This document shows positions 15,861 through 24,461 of a DNA stretch of 64,000 bases, one piece after another. The notes beneath the pieces were generated by a model. That model was not told the DNA's origin and ran no database searches. It worked only from the letters and a program-made list of their open reading frames with translations. Numbering within the stretch: position 1 is the first letter of the stretch; the number at the start of each line of letters is the position of its first letter. A program made the translations under genes and the position numbers. This DNA is from Pseudoduganella guangdongensis (lineage in GTDB: Bacteria > Pseudomonadota > Gammaproteobacteria > Burkholderiales > Burkholderiaceae_D), in assembly GCF_009857475.1 (NCBI RefSeq), contig NZ_WWCJ01000004.1, positions 186,001 to 250,000 on the forward strand, in the 5' to 3' direction.

Positions 15861-16507
15861 ACCTCGGATGCCGGCTTCAAGCAACTGTTCGCGTTTCCGG
15901 AGCTGGCGCGCGAGTTGCTTCTTGTCGTAGTAGCGCAAGATTGGGCCCGGCGCACCCGCATTGGCGACTTTGTGCGCCATAACGCAAGCTACACCGCGCA
16001 AGGCGGCGCCCAGCGGCATGATGATGTCGTGTGGGGAATCCAACGGGCGCGTCATCCTGGCGTGCACATGCTGAATGAGTTCCAGGCGCGTCCCGACAAG
16101 TCAATGCCAACGCGGATGCTGAGCTATGCCGCACTGCTATCGGATGGTCTGGTGAAACAACGAGGCGTCACGCATGGCAGGGCTTGCCGCTTGGGCGCAG
16201 ATGCGGTTGCGAGCGCAGTTTCCTGGTTTTGACTGCGGACTGAATTTGACGATGGAGGGACTTGCCATGTTGGTTGAGAACAGATTCCATAATATCGAAG
16301 ATATGCTCGAGTACTGCGCCGAGATGCGGGGGCGCCGTGCCGGGCGAGCGGAAGGCCGGCGTGGGGCTGCTTTTCAAGCATGCTGGAATGCCGCTATCGG
16401 AACCTGCATTAACCCTCCTCGGGCAGACATCGCCGGAGCAGATGATGCATTGGATTAATAGTTTCCTGGAAAAGGGCCGCCTCCCGCCGGAACTGACGGA
16501 CGTTTAG
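15852..16507 (+). pseudogene. Frameshifted Rpn/YhgA-like PD-(D/E)XK nuclease gene
   Basis: Remnant of a recombination-promoting nuclease (Rpn, transposase_31/YhgA-like). Seen: the first frame (15852-16232) has the family start SDAGFKQLFAFPELARELL, then DDVVWGI and the active-site-like LNEFQARPDKSMPTRML. The match then moves to another frame (from about 16174: LRAQFPGFDCGLNLTMEG, IEDMLEYCAE) and to a third (from about 16340, ending EQMMHWINSFLEKGRLPPEL, stop near 16507). At least two frameshifts break it. Intact family members run about 300 residues with these motifs in one frame. Family assignment is from recalled motifs. Hairpin repeats flank the left end. Confidence 0.7.
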
Positions 16508-16899
16508 GCGGCGACCCGCGTGTTCAACACGTGGCGTTCGAACAGGCGGTCGTGCAAGGGCAGGGCGATCACATTGATAATCGGCTCCAGCACGGCCGCC
16601 AGGCCGCCGAAAGCGAGCGATCCGGTGGCGGTGTACAGCACGCCGAACGCGACGCCGGCATGCATCAGCGTTTGCGAAACCTTCTCGGCGGCGAGCAAGG
16701 CCAGGCGGCGCCTGGCGAAGCGTGTGCGCAGCCTGAGCCAGGCCCGCTCATGGTAGGGCAGCAGCGCGACATTGATCACGGGCTCCAGTACGGCTGCCAG
16801 GCCGCCAAAGGCCAGCGAGCCGGTCAAGGCGTACATCAAGCCGAACGCGATTGCCATATGGGTGCTGACCTGACTGAGTTTTTTCGCTGCGACTGCCAT
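16504..16899 (-). CDS. Membrane protein with two tandem DUF2061 domains
   Basis: A 131-residue small membrane protein with two copies of a motif of about 50 residues. Copy 1 has HMAIAFGLMYALTGSLAFGG then LAAVLEPVIN; copy 2 has HAGVAFGVLYTATGSLAFGG then LAAVLEPIIN. Each contributes a hydrophobic hairpin and ends near HER or HDR, matching the uncharacterised DUF2061 family. The ATG at 16899 is chosen for its AAGGAG ribosome-binding site. A Fur-like box lies 32 bp upstream. The 3' end touches the last bases of the convergent Rpn pseudogene. Function is unknown. Confidence 0.8.
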   Translation of the reverse strand: MAVAAKKLSQVSTHMAIAFGLMYALTGSLAFGGLAAVLEPVINVALLPYHERAWLRLRTRFARRRLALLAAEKVSQTLMHAGVAFGVLYTATGSLAFGGLAAVLEPIINVIALPLHDRLFERHVLNTRVAA

Positions 16900-16930
16900 G
16901 ATGAGGGACTCCTTGATTCGTTGAGTCAAA

Positions 16931-16945
16931 TGGTAATGATTCTCA
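16931..16945. promoter_or_regulatory. Putative Fur box
   Basis: TGGTAATGATTCTCA matches the 7-1-7 Fur motif TGATAATNATTATCA at all but two of the fixed positions. It lies between the divergent DUF2061 gene (start 16899) and the FAH-family gene (start 16992), so either or both could be iron-responsive. Confidence 0.5.
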
Positions 16946-16991
16946 CCTAAGAGGTAAAATTGATTATCTCTACCGAATCGATAGCATTCCT

Positions 16992-18023
16992 ATGAAACTC
17001 GCCACCCTTAAAGACGGTACCCGTGACGGGCAACTGATCGTCGTCGCCCGCGACCTGAAAACCGCCGTGGTCGCCGACGGCATCGCGCGCAGCCTGCAGC
17101 GCGCCCTGGATGACTGGGCCTTCATCGCCCCGCAGCTCGACGAGCTGTACCGCCAACTGAACGAAGGCAGGGCGCGCCGCAGCTTTGACTTCGTGCCGAA
17201 GGATTGCATGGCCCCGTTGCCACGCGCCTACCAGTGGGCCGACGGTTCGGCCTACGTCAACCACGTGGAGCTGGTGCGCAAGGCGCGCAATGCGGAAATG
17301 CCCGCCTCCTTCTGGGACGACCCGCTGATGTACCAGGGCGGCAGCGATGACTTTATCGGCCCTTGCGACGATATCGAGCTCAAGCATGAGGAATGGGGCA
17401 TCGATTTTGAGTCGGAAATCGCGGTCGTCACCGACGATGTGCCGATGGGCGCCACGCCCGACCAGGCTTTCCAGCAAATCCGCCTGCTGATGCTGGTGAA
17501 CGACGTTTCCCTGCGCAACCTGATCCCGGAAGAGCTGGCCAAGGGCTTTGGCTTCTTCCAGTCCAAGCCGGCCAGCAGTTTCTCGCCGGTGGCGGTTACC
17601 CCGGACGAGCTGGGCGAGGCCTGGCGCGACGCCAAGGTGCACCTGCCGCTGCGCTCCAGCTGGAACGGCAAACTGGTCGGCCAGCCCAATGCCGGCGTCG
17701 ACATGGTGTTCAACTTTGCCCAGTTGATCGCCCACCTGGTCAAGACTCGCAACGCCCGCGCCGGCACCATCGTCGGCTCCGGCACCGTGTCCAATAAGGA
17801 CGCGAAGAAGGGCTACTCCTGCATCGCCGAAAAGCGCTGCCTGGAAATGATCGCCGATGGCAAACCGACAACACCGTTCATGTCTTTCGGCGACACCATC
17901 AAGATCGAGATGCTGGACGCGGACGGCAAGTCGATTTTCGGCGCCATTGAGCAGCAAGTCTGGCAGCTGGGCCGCCCGAAAGCGGTGCCGGACGCCGCCC
18001 CGGACGCCGAGGCAGCCGAGTAA
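16992..18023 (+). CDS. Fumarylacetoacetate hydrolase family protein
   Basis: A 343-residue cytoplasmic FAH-superfamily enzyme; members cleave carbon-carbon bonds or decarboxylate diketo acids. Seen: the metal-binding WGIDFESEIAVVTDDVP region with conserved acidic residues, VNDVSLRNLIPEE, GFGFFQSKPASSFSPV and GTIVGSGTVSNKD, close to the group often annotated as fumarylacetoacetase-like in Burkholderiales. The C-terminus ends in an Ala/Pro/Asp-rich tail. It stands alone between the Fur-like box and flhB, with no tyrosine catabolism genes nearby, so the substrate is open. Confidence 0.88.
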   Translation: MKLATLKDGTRDGQLIVVARDLKTAVVADGIARSLQRALDDWAFIAPQLDELYRQLNEGRARRSFDFVPKDCMAPLPRAYQWADGSAYVNHVELVRKARNAEMPASFWDDPLMYQGGSDDFIGPCDDIELKHEEWGIDFESEIAVVTDDVPMGATPDQAFQQIRLLMLVNDVSLRNLIPEELAKGFGFFQSKPASSFSPVAVTPDELGEAWRDAKVHLPLRSSWNGKLVGQPNAGVDMVFNFAQLIAHLVKTRNARAGTIVGSGTVSNKDAKKGYSCIAEKRCLEMIADGKPTTPFMSFGDTIKIEMLDADGKSIFGAIEQQVWQLGRPKAVPDAAPDAEAAE

Positions 18024-18104
18024 AGCCCGATTTCCCTGCCTTTTCCATCGATAGCTCTGGCCCGGCCGCCGCCATAATGGCATGGTCGATAACAGGAGCG
18101 GTGC

Positions 18105-19244
18105 ATGGCTGAAGACAGCGAAGCCGAGAAAACAGAACCCGCGTCACAGAGGCGCCTCGAGCAGGCGCGTGAAGAAGGGGACGTACCCAGGTCGCGGGAA
18201 GTGGCGACCTTTACCGTTCTCATGGCCGCGGGTGCCGGCCTGTGGATGACGGGTTCCGGCCTGGTGCGCGAATTGAGCCGCAGCCTCACCTCGGGGCTGT
18301 CGCTGACGCGCGAGCAAGTCTATAACCCGGATGTCCTGATCAGCCGCATCCTGGTCGACGTGGTGCACGTGCTGCTGGCCTGCCTGCCGCTGGGCGTGGC
18401 CGTGATGGTGGTGGCGCTGGCGTCGCCGCTGCTGGTGGGCGGCTGGCTCTTTTCGAGCAAGGCCTTCACCCCGAATTTCATGAAGCTCAACCCCATGACG
18501 GGCTTGGGCAATATGTTTTCCACCAACTCGCTGGTGGAGCTGGTCAAGGCCATTATCAAATCCATCGTGGTGGGCGTGGTGGCGTATATGGTTATTTCGC
18601 GCCAGCAGCAGGAAGTGATCGGCCTGATGGCCGAGCCGCTGCACCGCGGCAGCGCGCACGTGCTGGAAATGCTGGCCTTCAGCTTTGTGGTGATTGTCGG
18701 TGCGCTTGGCTTCATCGCCCTGATCGACGCGCCGTACCAGATGTGGCATTACGCGAACAAGCTCAAGATGACGCGCCAGGAAGTGATCCAGGAATCCAAG
18801 GAGTCGGATGGCAATCCGCAGATCAAGGGCAAGATCCGCCAGCTGCAGCGCGAAATGGCGAAGAAACGCATGATGCAGGAAGTGCCGACCGCCGACGTGG
18901 TGGTGACCAACCCGACCCACTATGCGGTCGCGCTGAAGTACACCGAAGGCGGCCAGGGCGCGCCGCGTGTGGTGGCCAAGGGCACTGACGAAGTGGCGGC
19001 CAAGATCCGCGAGCTGGCCAAGGAGCACCGCGTCGCCATCCTGGAGGCGCCGCCGCTGGCGCGCGCCCTGCACAAGCACACCGAGATCGGCGATGAGATT
19101 TCGCCGCGCCTGTACGCCGCCGTGGCGGAAGTGCTGGCGTATGTCTTCCAGATCAAGGCCTATCGTCCAGGCCTGCGTTATCCGGACCGTCCGGGCAAGC
19201 TCGATGTGCCGGATGATATGGACCCTTTGAATAAGAAACAGTAA
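18105..19244 (+). CDS. flhB: Flagellar export gate protein FlhB
   Basis: Inner-membrane component of the flagellar type III export gate that switches substrate class from rod/hook to filament. Seen: the N-terminal MAEDSEAEKTEPASQRRLEQ typical of FlhB, four hydrophobic segments (about 30-215), and the autocleavage motif VVVTNPTHYAVALKY in the cytoplasmic domain. The length, 379 residues, is normal. It starts the rightward flhB-flhA unit, 12 bp before flhA. A separate FlhB C-terminal-domain protein is encoded at 55277-55633. Confidence 0.97.
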   Translation: MAEDSEAEKTEPASQRRLEQAREEGDVPRSREVATFTVLMAAGAGLWMTGSGLVRELSRSLTSGLSLTREQVYNPDVLISRILVDVVHVLLACLPLGVAVMVVALASPLLVGGWLFSSKAFTPNFMKLNPMTGLGNMFSTNSLVELVKAIIKSIVVGVVAYMVISRQQQEVIGLMAEPLHRGSAHVLEMLAFSFVVIVGALGFIALIDAPYQMWHYANKLKMTRQEVIQESKESDGNPQIKGKIRQLQREMAKKRMMQEVPTADVVVTNPTHYAVALKYTEGGQGAPRVVAKGTDEVAAKIRELAKEHRVAILEAPPLARALHKHTEIGDEISPRLYAAVAEVLAYVFQIKAYRPGLRYPDRPGKLDVPDDMDPLNKKQ

Positions 19245-19256
19245 CGGAGTAGAAGA

Positions 19257-21380
19257 ATGAACGCCCTGAATATGCCGCCATGGATGAAAGGCCTTTCCGG
19301 TAACGGACAAGCCTTGGCTGCACCAATCCTGATCATCATGCTGCTGGCGATGATGATCCTGCCCTTGCCGGCGTTCGTGCTCGACCTGTTCTTCAGCTTC
19401 AATATCGCGCTCTCGATCATCGTGCTGCTGACCAGCCTGTACACGGTCAAGCCGCTGGACTTCATGGCTTTCCCGACGGTGCTGCTGATCTCCACCATGC
19501 TGCGCCTGGCCCTGAACGTGGCCTCGACCCGTGTGGTGCTGACCGAGGGCCATACCGGCCCCGATGCGGCCGGTAAGGTGATCGAGGCCTTCGGCCACTT
19601 CCTGATCGGCGGCAACTACACGGTCGGTATCGTGGTGTTCGTGATCCTGACCATCATCAACTTCGTGGTGGTCACCAAGGGCGCGGGCCGTATCGCCGAA
19701 GTGGGCGCGCGTTTTGCCCTGGACGCCATGCCGGGCAAGCAGATGGCGATCGATGCCGACCTGAATGCGGGCCTGATCGGCGAGCCGGAAGCGCGCCGCC
19801 GCCGCAACGAGGTGTCACAGGAGGCGGAATTCTACGGCGCCATGGACGGTGCCTCCAAATATGTGCGCGGCGATGCGATCGCGGGCATCCTGGTTACGGT
19901 GATCAATATTGTCGGCGGCCTGCTGGTGGGTATGATCCAGCACGATATGGGCTTTGCCGATGCGCTGAAAAACTACGTGCTGCTGGCGATTGGTGACGGC
20001 CTGGTGGCGCAGATCCCGTCGCTGATCATCTCGATTGCGGCCGGTATTGTGGTATCGCGCGTGGCATCGGAATCCGACATCGGCACCCAGGTCATCAGCC
20101 AGCTGTTCGCCAAGCCGCAGGTCATGTACATCACTGCCGCCATCATCGGCGGCATGGGCCTGATTCCCGGCATGCCGAACCTGGTGTTCATTTTACTGGC
20201 GGCGGTGCTGGGCGGTTCTGGCTACCTGCTGCAAAAGAAAGAGAAGGATAAAGTGGCGGCGGCGGCGGCCAAGGAAGCGGCAGGTCCCGGCGGCGCCGGC
20301 GGGCCAGGCGGCGGCGCGCAGGCGGCGCCCGAGCAGGAGGAGGCGACCTGGCAGGACGTGCTGGCAGTCGATACGCTCGGCCTGGAGGTGGGCTATCGCC
20401 TGATTCCGCTGGTGGACAAGACCCAGGGCGGCGAGCTGCTGAAGCGCATCAAGGGCATCCGCAAGAAGTTCGCGCAGGAAGTGGGTTTCCTGGCACCACC
20501 GGTGCACATCCGCGACAACCTGGAGCTCAAGCCGTCCGCCTACCGCATCACGCTCAAAGGCGTGGAAGTGGGCACGGGCGAGGCCTTCAACGGCCAGTTC
20601 CTGGCGATCAATCCCGGCATGGCCAGCGGCACTTTGCCTGGCATGGTGACCACCGACCCGGCCTTCGGCCTGCCGGCGATCTGGATCGACGCTTCGCTGC
20701 GCGACCAGGCGACCGGCATGGGTTACACCGTGGTGGATGCCGGCACCGTGGTGGCGACCCATCTGAACCACTTGATTACGACCCACGCCTCCGAGCTGCT
20801 GGGCCGGGCCGAAGTGCAGTCGCTGCTGGACCACCTGGCCAAGGAGTCGCCAAAGCTGGTGGAGGACCTGGTGCCGAAAATGCTGTCGCTGTCGGCCTTG
20901 CAGAAGGTGTTGCAGAACCTGCTGGCGGAAGGCGTGCATATCCGCGATATGCGCACCATCATCGAGACGCTGGCCGAGTTCACGCCGCATACCCAGGATC
21001 CGAGCGACCTGACGGCGCAGGTGCGTGTCGCGCTGGGCCGGGCGATCGTGCAGCAGCTGTTCCCGACTGGCGGCGAACTGTCCGTCATGACGCTGGACAA
21101 CCGCCTGGAGCGCCTGCTGATGCAAGCCATGCAGACCGGCGGCGCGGATGCGGCGGGCATCGAGCCGGGGCTGGCCGATACTATCGCCCAACAGGCCGCT
21201 TCCGCCACGGCGCAGCAGGAGGCGCTGGGCGTGACGCCGGTGCTGCTGGTGCCGGGCGCGCTGCGGCCGCTGCTGTCGCGCTTCCTGCGCCGCGCACTGC
21301 CGCAGCTGAAGGTGCTGTCGCATGCGGAAATCCCGGAAACCAAGACGATTCGCGTTACTTCCCTGGTCGGCGCGCAGTAA
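19257..21380 (+). CDS. flhA: Flagellar export gate protein FlhA
   Basis: Nonameric export-gate component that docks substrates and chaperones. Seen: an N-terminal membrane domain with about eight hydrophobic segments, the conserved FHIPEP-family stretch with ALDAMPGKQMAIDADLNAG and a cytoplasmic ring domain after about residue 345. A Gly/Pro/Ala-rich linker (about 340-362) joins the halves. The length of 707 residues is slightly above the usual 690. A strong terminator-like hairpin follows the stop. Confidence 0.97.
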   Translation: MNALNMPPWMKGLSGNGQALAAPILIIMLLAMMILPLPAFVLDLFFSFNIALSIIVLLTSLYTVKPLDFMAFPTVLLISTMLRLALNVASTRVVLTEGHTGPDAAGKVIEAFGHFLIGGNYTVGIVVFVILTIINFVVVTKGAGRIAEVGARFALDAMPGKQMAIDADLNAGLIGEPEARRRRNEVSQEAEFYGAMDGASKYVRGDAIAGILVTVINIVGGLLVGMIQHDMGFADALKNYVLLAIGDGLVAQIPSLIISIAAGIVVSRVASESDIGTQVISQLFAKPQVMYITAAIIGGMGLIPGMPNLVFILLAAVLGGSGYLLQKKEKDKVAAAAAKEAAGPGGAGGPGGGAQAAPEQEEATWQDVLAVDTLGLEVGYRLIPLVDKTQGGELLKRIKGIRKKFAQEVGFLAPPVHIRDNLELKPSAYRITLKGVEVGTGEAFNGQFLAINPGMASGTLPGMVTTDPAFGLPAIWIDASLRDQATGMGYTVVDAGTVVATHLNHLITTHASELLGRAEVQSLLDHLAKESPKLVEDLVPKMLSLSALQKVLQNLLAEGVHIRDMRTIIETLAEFTPHTQDPSDLTAQVRVALGRAIVQQLFPTGGELSVMTLDNRLERLLMQAMQTGGADAAGIEPGLADTIAQQAASATAQQEALGVTPVLLVPGALRPLLSRFLRRALPQLKVLSHAEIPETKTIRVTSLVGAQ

Positions 21381-21391
21381 AAACCCTAACG

Positions 21392-21441
21392 CCGGGAAAC
21401 CGGGGGGCCGCCCAAGGGCCGGCCCCTGCTTTCCCGGTTTT
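21392..21441 (+). terminator. Terminator-like hairpin after flhA
   Basis: An outer 8-bp stem CCGGGAAA/TTTCCCGG encloses a GC-rich inner stem of G- and C-runs and is followed by TTTT. It separates flhBA from flhF, whose start is 95 bp further on. Confidence 0.65.
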
Positions 21442-21536
21442 GAATTAAGAGGCATTTCCCAAGCTGTTCCACCGATTGTTACCCCCATGCATCGTCAATA
21501 ATTTGACCATGTGAGCAATCTGCGGAGTCGCTGGAA

Positions 21537-22919
21537 ATGAATGTCAAAAAATTTACCGCCCCAACGTCGCGCGAAGCGCTGCGCAAAGTGCGTGAAGCGC
21601 TGGGTCCGGATGCGGTGATCCTGTCCAACCGTGCCGTCGACGGCATTGTGGAAATCCTGGCCCTGGCCGGCGACGACGCCGCCTCCCTGGCCCCGCACGC
21701 CGCCGATTCCCCCATGTCCGCGCCCGCGCCGCAGATGGAGCTGCCGACCAGCGTCGAGCCATCCTTCGCCCCGGCCCTGGTAGCGCAGCCCGCGGCACCG
21801 GTGGTGCGCGCCAGCGCCCGCCCAGCCGCCGCGCCAGCCGCGCCGCGCGCCCCGGCCCGTCCCGCCGCGCCGGTAGCGGCGCCGGCCCCGGCACCCGCCC
21901 TCGACATGGACCGCATTTCCGCCCTGGTGGCCGACGCCGTCGCCCATGCCAAAGCCAATGCCGCCGCCGAAATGAGCACCATGATGAGCGAGCTGCGCGC
22001 CATGCGCGGCATGATGGAAACCCAGCTCAACGAACTGGCCTTCTCCAACACCGCCCAGCGCGAACCGCACAAGACCGCCGTCATGCGCGAACTGCTGGCG
22101 GCCGGCTTCTCCGCCAGCCTGGCGCGCTACCTGGCCGACAAGCTGCCCGCCGCGCGCGACGCCGCCGAAGCGCTGCAATGGGCGCGCACCGCCCTGGCCC
22201 GCAATATCAACGCCATGAACAACGAAGACGCGCTGCTGGAAAAGGGCGGCGTGTTCGCCCTGGTCGGGCCGACCGGCGTCGGCAAGACCACCACCACCGC
22301 CAAGCTGGCCGCGCGCTGCGTCATGCGCCACGGCCCGGAAAAGCTGGCCCTGATCACCACCGACGCCTACCGTATCGGCGCCCATGAGCAGCTGCGCATC
22401 TACGGCAAGATCCTGGGCGTGATGGTGCACTCGGTGAAGGACGAAGCCGACCTGCGCATCGCCCTGAATGAACTGAAAAACAAGCACACCGTGCTGATCG
22501 ACACCGTCGGCGTCAGCCAGCGCGACCAGATGGTGGCCGAGCAGGTCGCCATGCTGCAGGGTGTGGGCAGCCATGTGCAGCGCATCCTGTGCATGAACGC
22601 CACCTCGACCCAGGAAACCCTGTCCGAAGTGGTGCGTGCCTACCAGGGCAGCGGCCTGGCCGGCGCCATCATCACCAAGCTCGATGAAGCCGCCTCCATC
22701 GGCTCCGCGCTGGACGTGGTGATCCGCCACAAGCTGCGCCTGTTCTACGCCTCCAACGGCCAGCGCGTGCCGGAAGACCTGCACCTGGCCGACCCGGCGG
22801 CGCTGGTGGAGCGCGCCCTCGGCGGCCAGTCCGCCGCCAAATTCGGCGACGCCGAACTGCCGCTGCTGATGGCCGGCGCCGCCCACGACCCAATGCTGCG
22901 CGAGGTGCGCTTTGGCTAA
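21537..22919 (+). CDS. flhF: Flagellar GTPase FlhF
   Basis: SRP-type GTPase that places the flagellum and helps early assembly. Seen: the N-terminal basic segment MNVKKFTAPTSREALRKV, an Ala/Pro-rich linker (about 60-125), a helical N domain, and the G domain with LVGPTGVGKTTTTAKLAARC (G1), ITTDAYRIGAHEQL, VLIDTVGVSQRDQMV (G3 region) and TKLDEA (G4). G3 reads DTVGVSQRD where DTAGRSQRD is usual. The length is 460 residues. It overlaps flhG by 8 bp. Confidence 0.95.
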   Translation: MNVKKFTAPTSREALRKVREALGPDAVILSNRAVDGIVEILALAGDDAASLAPHAADSPMSAPAPQMELPTSVEPSFAPALVAQPAAPVVRASARPAAAPAAPRAPARPAAPVAAPAPAPALDMDRISALVADAVAHAKANAAAEMSTMMSELRAMRGMMETQLNELAFSNTAQREPHKTAVMRELLAAGFSASLARYLADKLPAARDAAEALQWARTALARNINAMNNEDALLEKGGVFALVGPTGVGKTTTTAKLAARCVMRHGPEKLALITTDAYRIGAHEQLRIYGKILGVMVHSVKDEADLRIALNELKNKHTVLIDTVGVSQRDQMVAEQVAMLQGVGSHVQRILCMNATSTQETLSEVVRAYQGSGLAGAIITKLDEAASIGSALDVVIRHKLRLFYASNGQRVPEDLHLADPAALVERALGGQSAAKFGDAELPLLMAGAAHDPMLREVRFG

Positions 22920-23712
22920 TTTCGATTTCGACCAGGCCGAAGGCCTGCGCCGGATGCTGGCCGGGCCCCGGCCACGCATCATCACCTTCCTCTCGGCGAC
23001 CCCGCAGGACGACAAGGGCGCCATGCTGGTGAACCTGGGCGCTTCGCTGTCGCAAGCCGGCAACGACGTGCTGCTGGTGGACGCCTGCGCCAGCGCCCAC
23101 GGCGTGGCCTCCCGCCTCGGCCTGGACGCCGGCGCCAGCCTGCTCGATGTGGCGCGCCAGCGCTGCGGCTTGAACCAGGTGCTGCACGCCGCGCCGCAGG
23201 GCTTCAACGTGGTGTCGATGACGCGCGGGGAAGGGCGCCGCGGCCCGGACGAAGGGCGCCGCCTGGCCAAGGCTTTCGACGTGCTGGTCAAGCAGACCGG
23301 CATCGTGCTGGTGGATGGCGAGTTCGATGGCGAAGCCTTCCCGGTGCCGCTCATGGCCAGCTCCGAGATCGTGGTGCAAGTGTCAAACAGTGCCACTTCC
23401 ATCAAAAATGCTTATATGATGATCAAGCGGCTCAACCATGAATTGGGCCGCCGCCCCTTCGGCATCCTGGTCACTGGCGCTTCCGAGGCCGAAGCCAGGG
23501 TGGTTTACGATAATATGGCGCATGCGGCAAGTCGTTACCTGGCGGTCAACCTAGTTTCCATGGGGTCTGTGCCGGCGGACGAATACCTGCAGCGTGCCGC
23601 GCGGCTGGGGCGGGCGGTGGTGGATGCCTTCCCGCTGGCTGGGGCTTCGGTGGCGTTCCGCCAACTGGCCGGTCGTTTTGCAATGGGGAGCTGCAACCAT
23701 TTTAGAGCCTGA
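22912..23712 (+). CDS. flhG: FlhG/FleN-like MinD-family protein with degenerate ATPase motifs
   Basis: By position (between flhF and fliA) and by its N-terminus, FDFDQAEGLRRML, this is the FlhG partner that limits flagellar number and stimulates FlhF. Start is TTG 22912, overlapping flhF; ATG 22954 is an alternative that would remove the FlhF-activating N-terminus. Odd: the deviant Walker A, normally KGGVGKT, reads ATPQDDKGAML (29-39); the A' region reads VDACASAHGV in place of a DxD-type motif; and the DTG switch reads VDGEFDGE. It probably lacks normal ATP hydrolysis (inference). The length, 266 residues, is normal. Confidence 0.85.
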   Translation: MANFDFDQAEGLRRMLAGPRPRIITFLSATPQDDKGAMLVNLGASLSQAGNDVLLVDACASAHGVASRLGLDAGASLLDVARQRCGLNQVLHAAPQGFNVVSMTRGEGRRGPDEGRRLAKAFDVLVKQTGIVLVDGEFDGEAFPVPLMASSEIVVQVSNSATSIKNAYMMIKRLNHELGRRPFGILVTGASEAEARVVYDNMAHAASRYLAVNLVSMGSVPADEYLQRAARLGRAVVDAFPLAGASVAFRQLAGRFAMGSCNHFRA

Positions 23713-23729
23713 AAAGAATTAGAACCTTT

Positions 23730-24461
23730 ATGTACACGGTCAAAGGGAAGGTGGAAAAGGATTCCTTGCTGACGGAGCATATGCCGTTGGTCAAGCGCCT
23801 GGCCCACCATATGAAGGCAAAATTGCCGCCCAGTGTGGAAGTGGATGACCTGGTACAAGCAGGCATGATTGGCTTGCTCGACGCAATCAGCCGTTATGAA
23901 GAAACTCACGGCGCCCAGTTCGAGACTTACGCGGTGATGCGCATCCGCGGCGCCATGCTGGATGAATTGCGCAGCTCCGACTGGATGCCGCGCTCCATGC
24001 GCCAGGACATGCGCAAGATTGAAAACGCCATGGCCACCTTGCAGCAGCGCCTGGGCCGTCCGCCGAGCGAATCGGAAGTGGCCAAATCGCTCAAGCTCTC
24101 GCTGGCCGATTATCAGGAAATGCTGTCCGAAGGCGGCGGCCACCAGCTGGTGTACTACGAAGACTTTCACGACGAGGATGGCAATGACAGCTTCCTCGAC
24201 CGCTATGCCCATGATGAAGATGCCGATCCGCTGCGCGCGCTGCTGGATACCGATTTCCGCCAAGCCGTGATCGACGCCATTGACGCACTACCGCCACGCG
24301 AGAAAATGCTGATGGGCCTTTATTACGAAGAAGAGCTGAACCTGAAGGAGATCGGCGCCGTGATGGGCGTCTCCGAATCGCGGGTTTCGCAGTTGCACAC
24401 ACAAGCCGTGGCGCGCCTGCGTGCCGCGCTACGGGAGCAGGCATGGACTGGTCCAGCGTAG
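23730..24461 (+). CDS. fliA: RNA polymerase sigma factor for flagellar operon, FliA (sigma-28)
   Basis: Directs transcription of late flagellar genes. Seen: region 2 with LVKRLAHHMKAKLP, VDDLVQAGMIGLLDAI and YEETHGAQFETYAVMRIRGA, region 3 LQQRLGRPPSESEVAKSL, and region 4 YYEEELNLKEIGAVMGVSES. The length of 243 residues is standard. Its anti-sigma factor FlgM is encoded further right on the other strand. It overlaps motC by 19 bp, suggesting co-transcription with the motor genes. Confidence 0.97.
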   Translation: MYTVKGKVEKDSLLTEHMPLVKRLAHHMKAKLPPSVEVDDLVQAGMIGLLDAISRYEETHGAQFETYAVMRIRGAMLDELRSSDWMPRSMRQDMRKIENAMATLQQRLGRPPSESEVAKSLKLSLADYQEMLSEGGGHQLVYYEDFHDEDGNDSFLDRYAHDEDADPLRALLDTDFRQAVIDAIDALPPREKMLMGLYYEEELNLKEIGAVMGVSESRVSQLHTQAVARLRAALREQAWTGPA

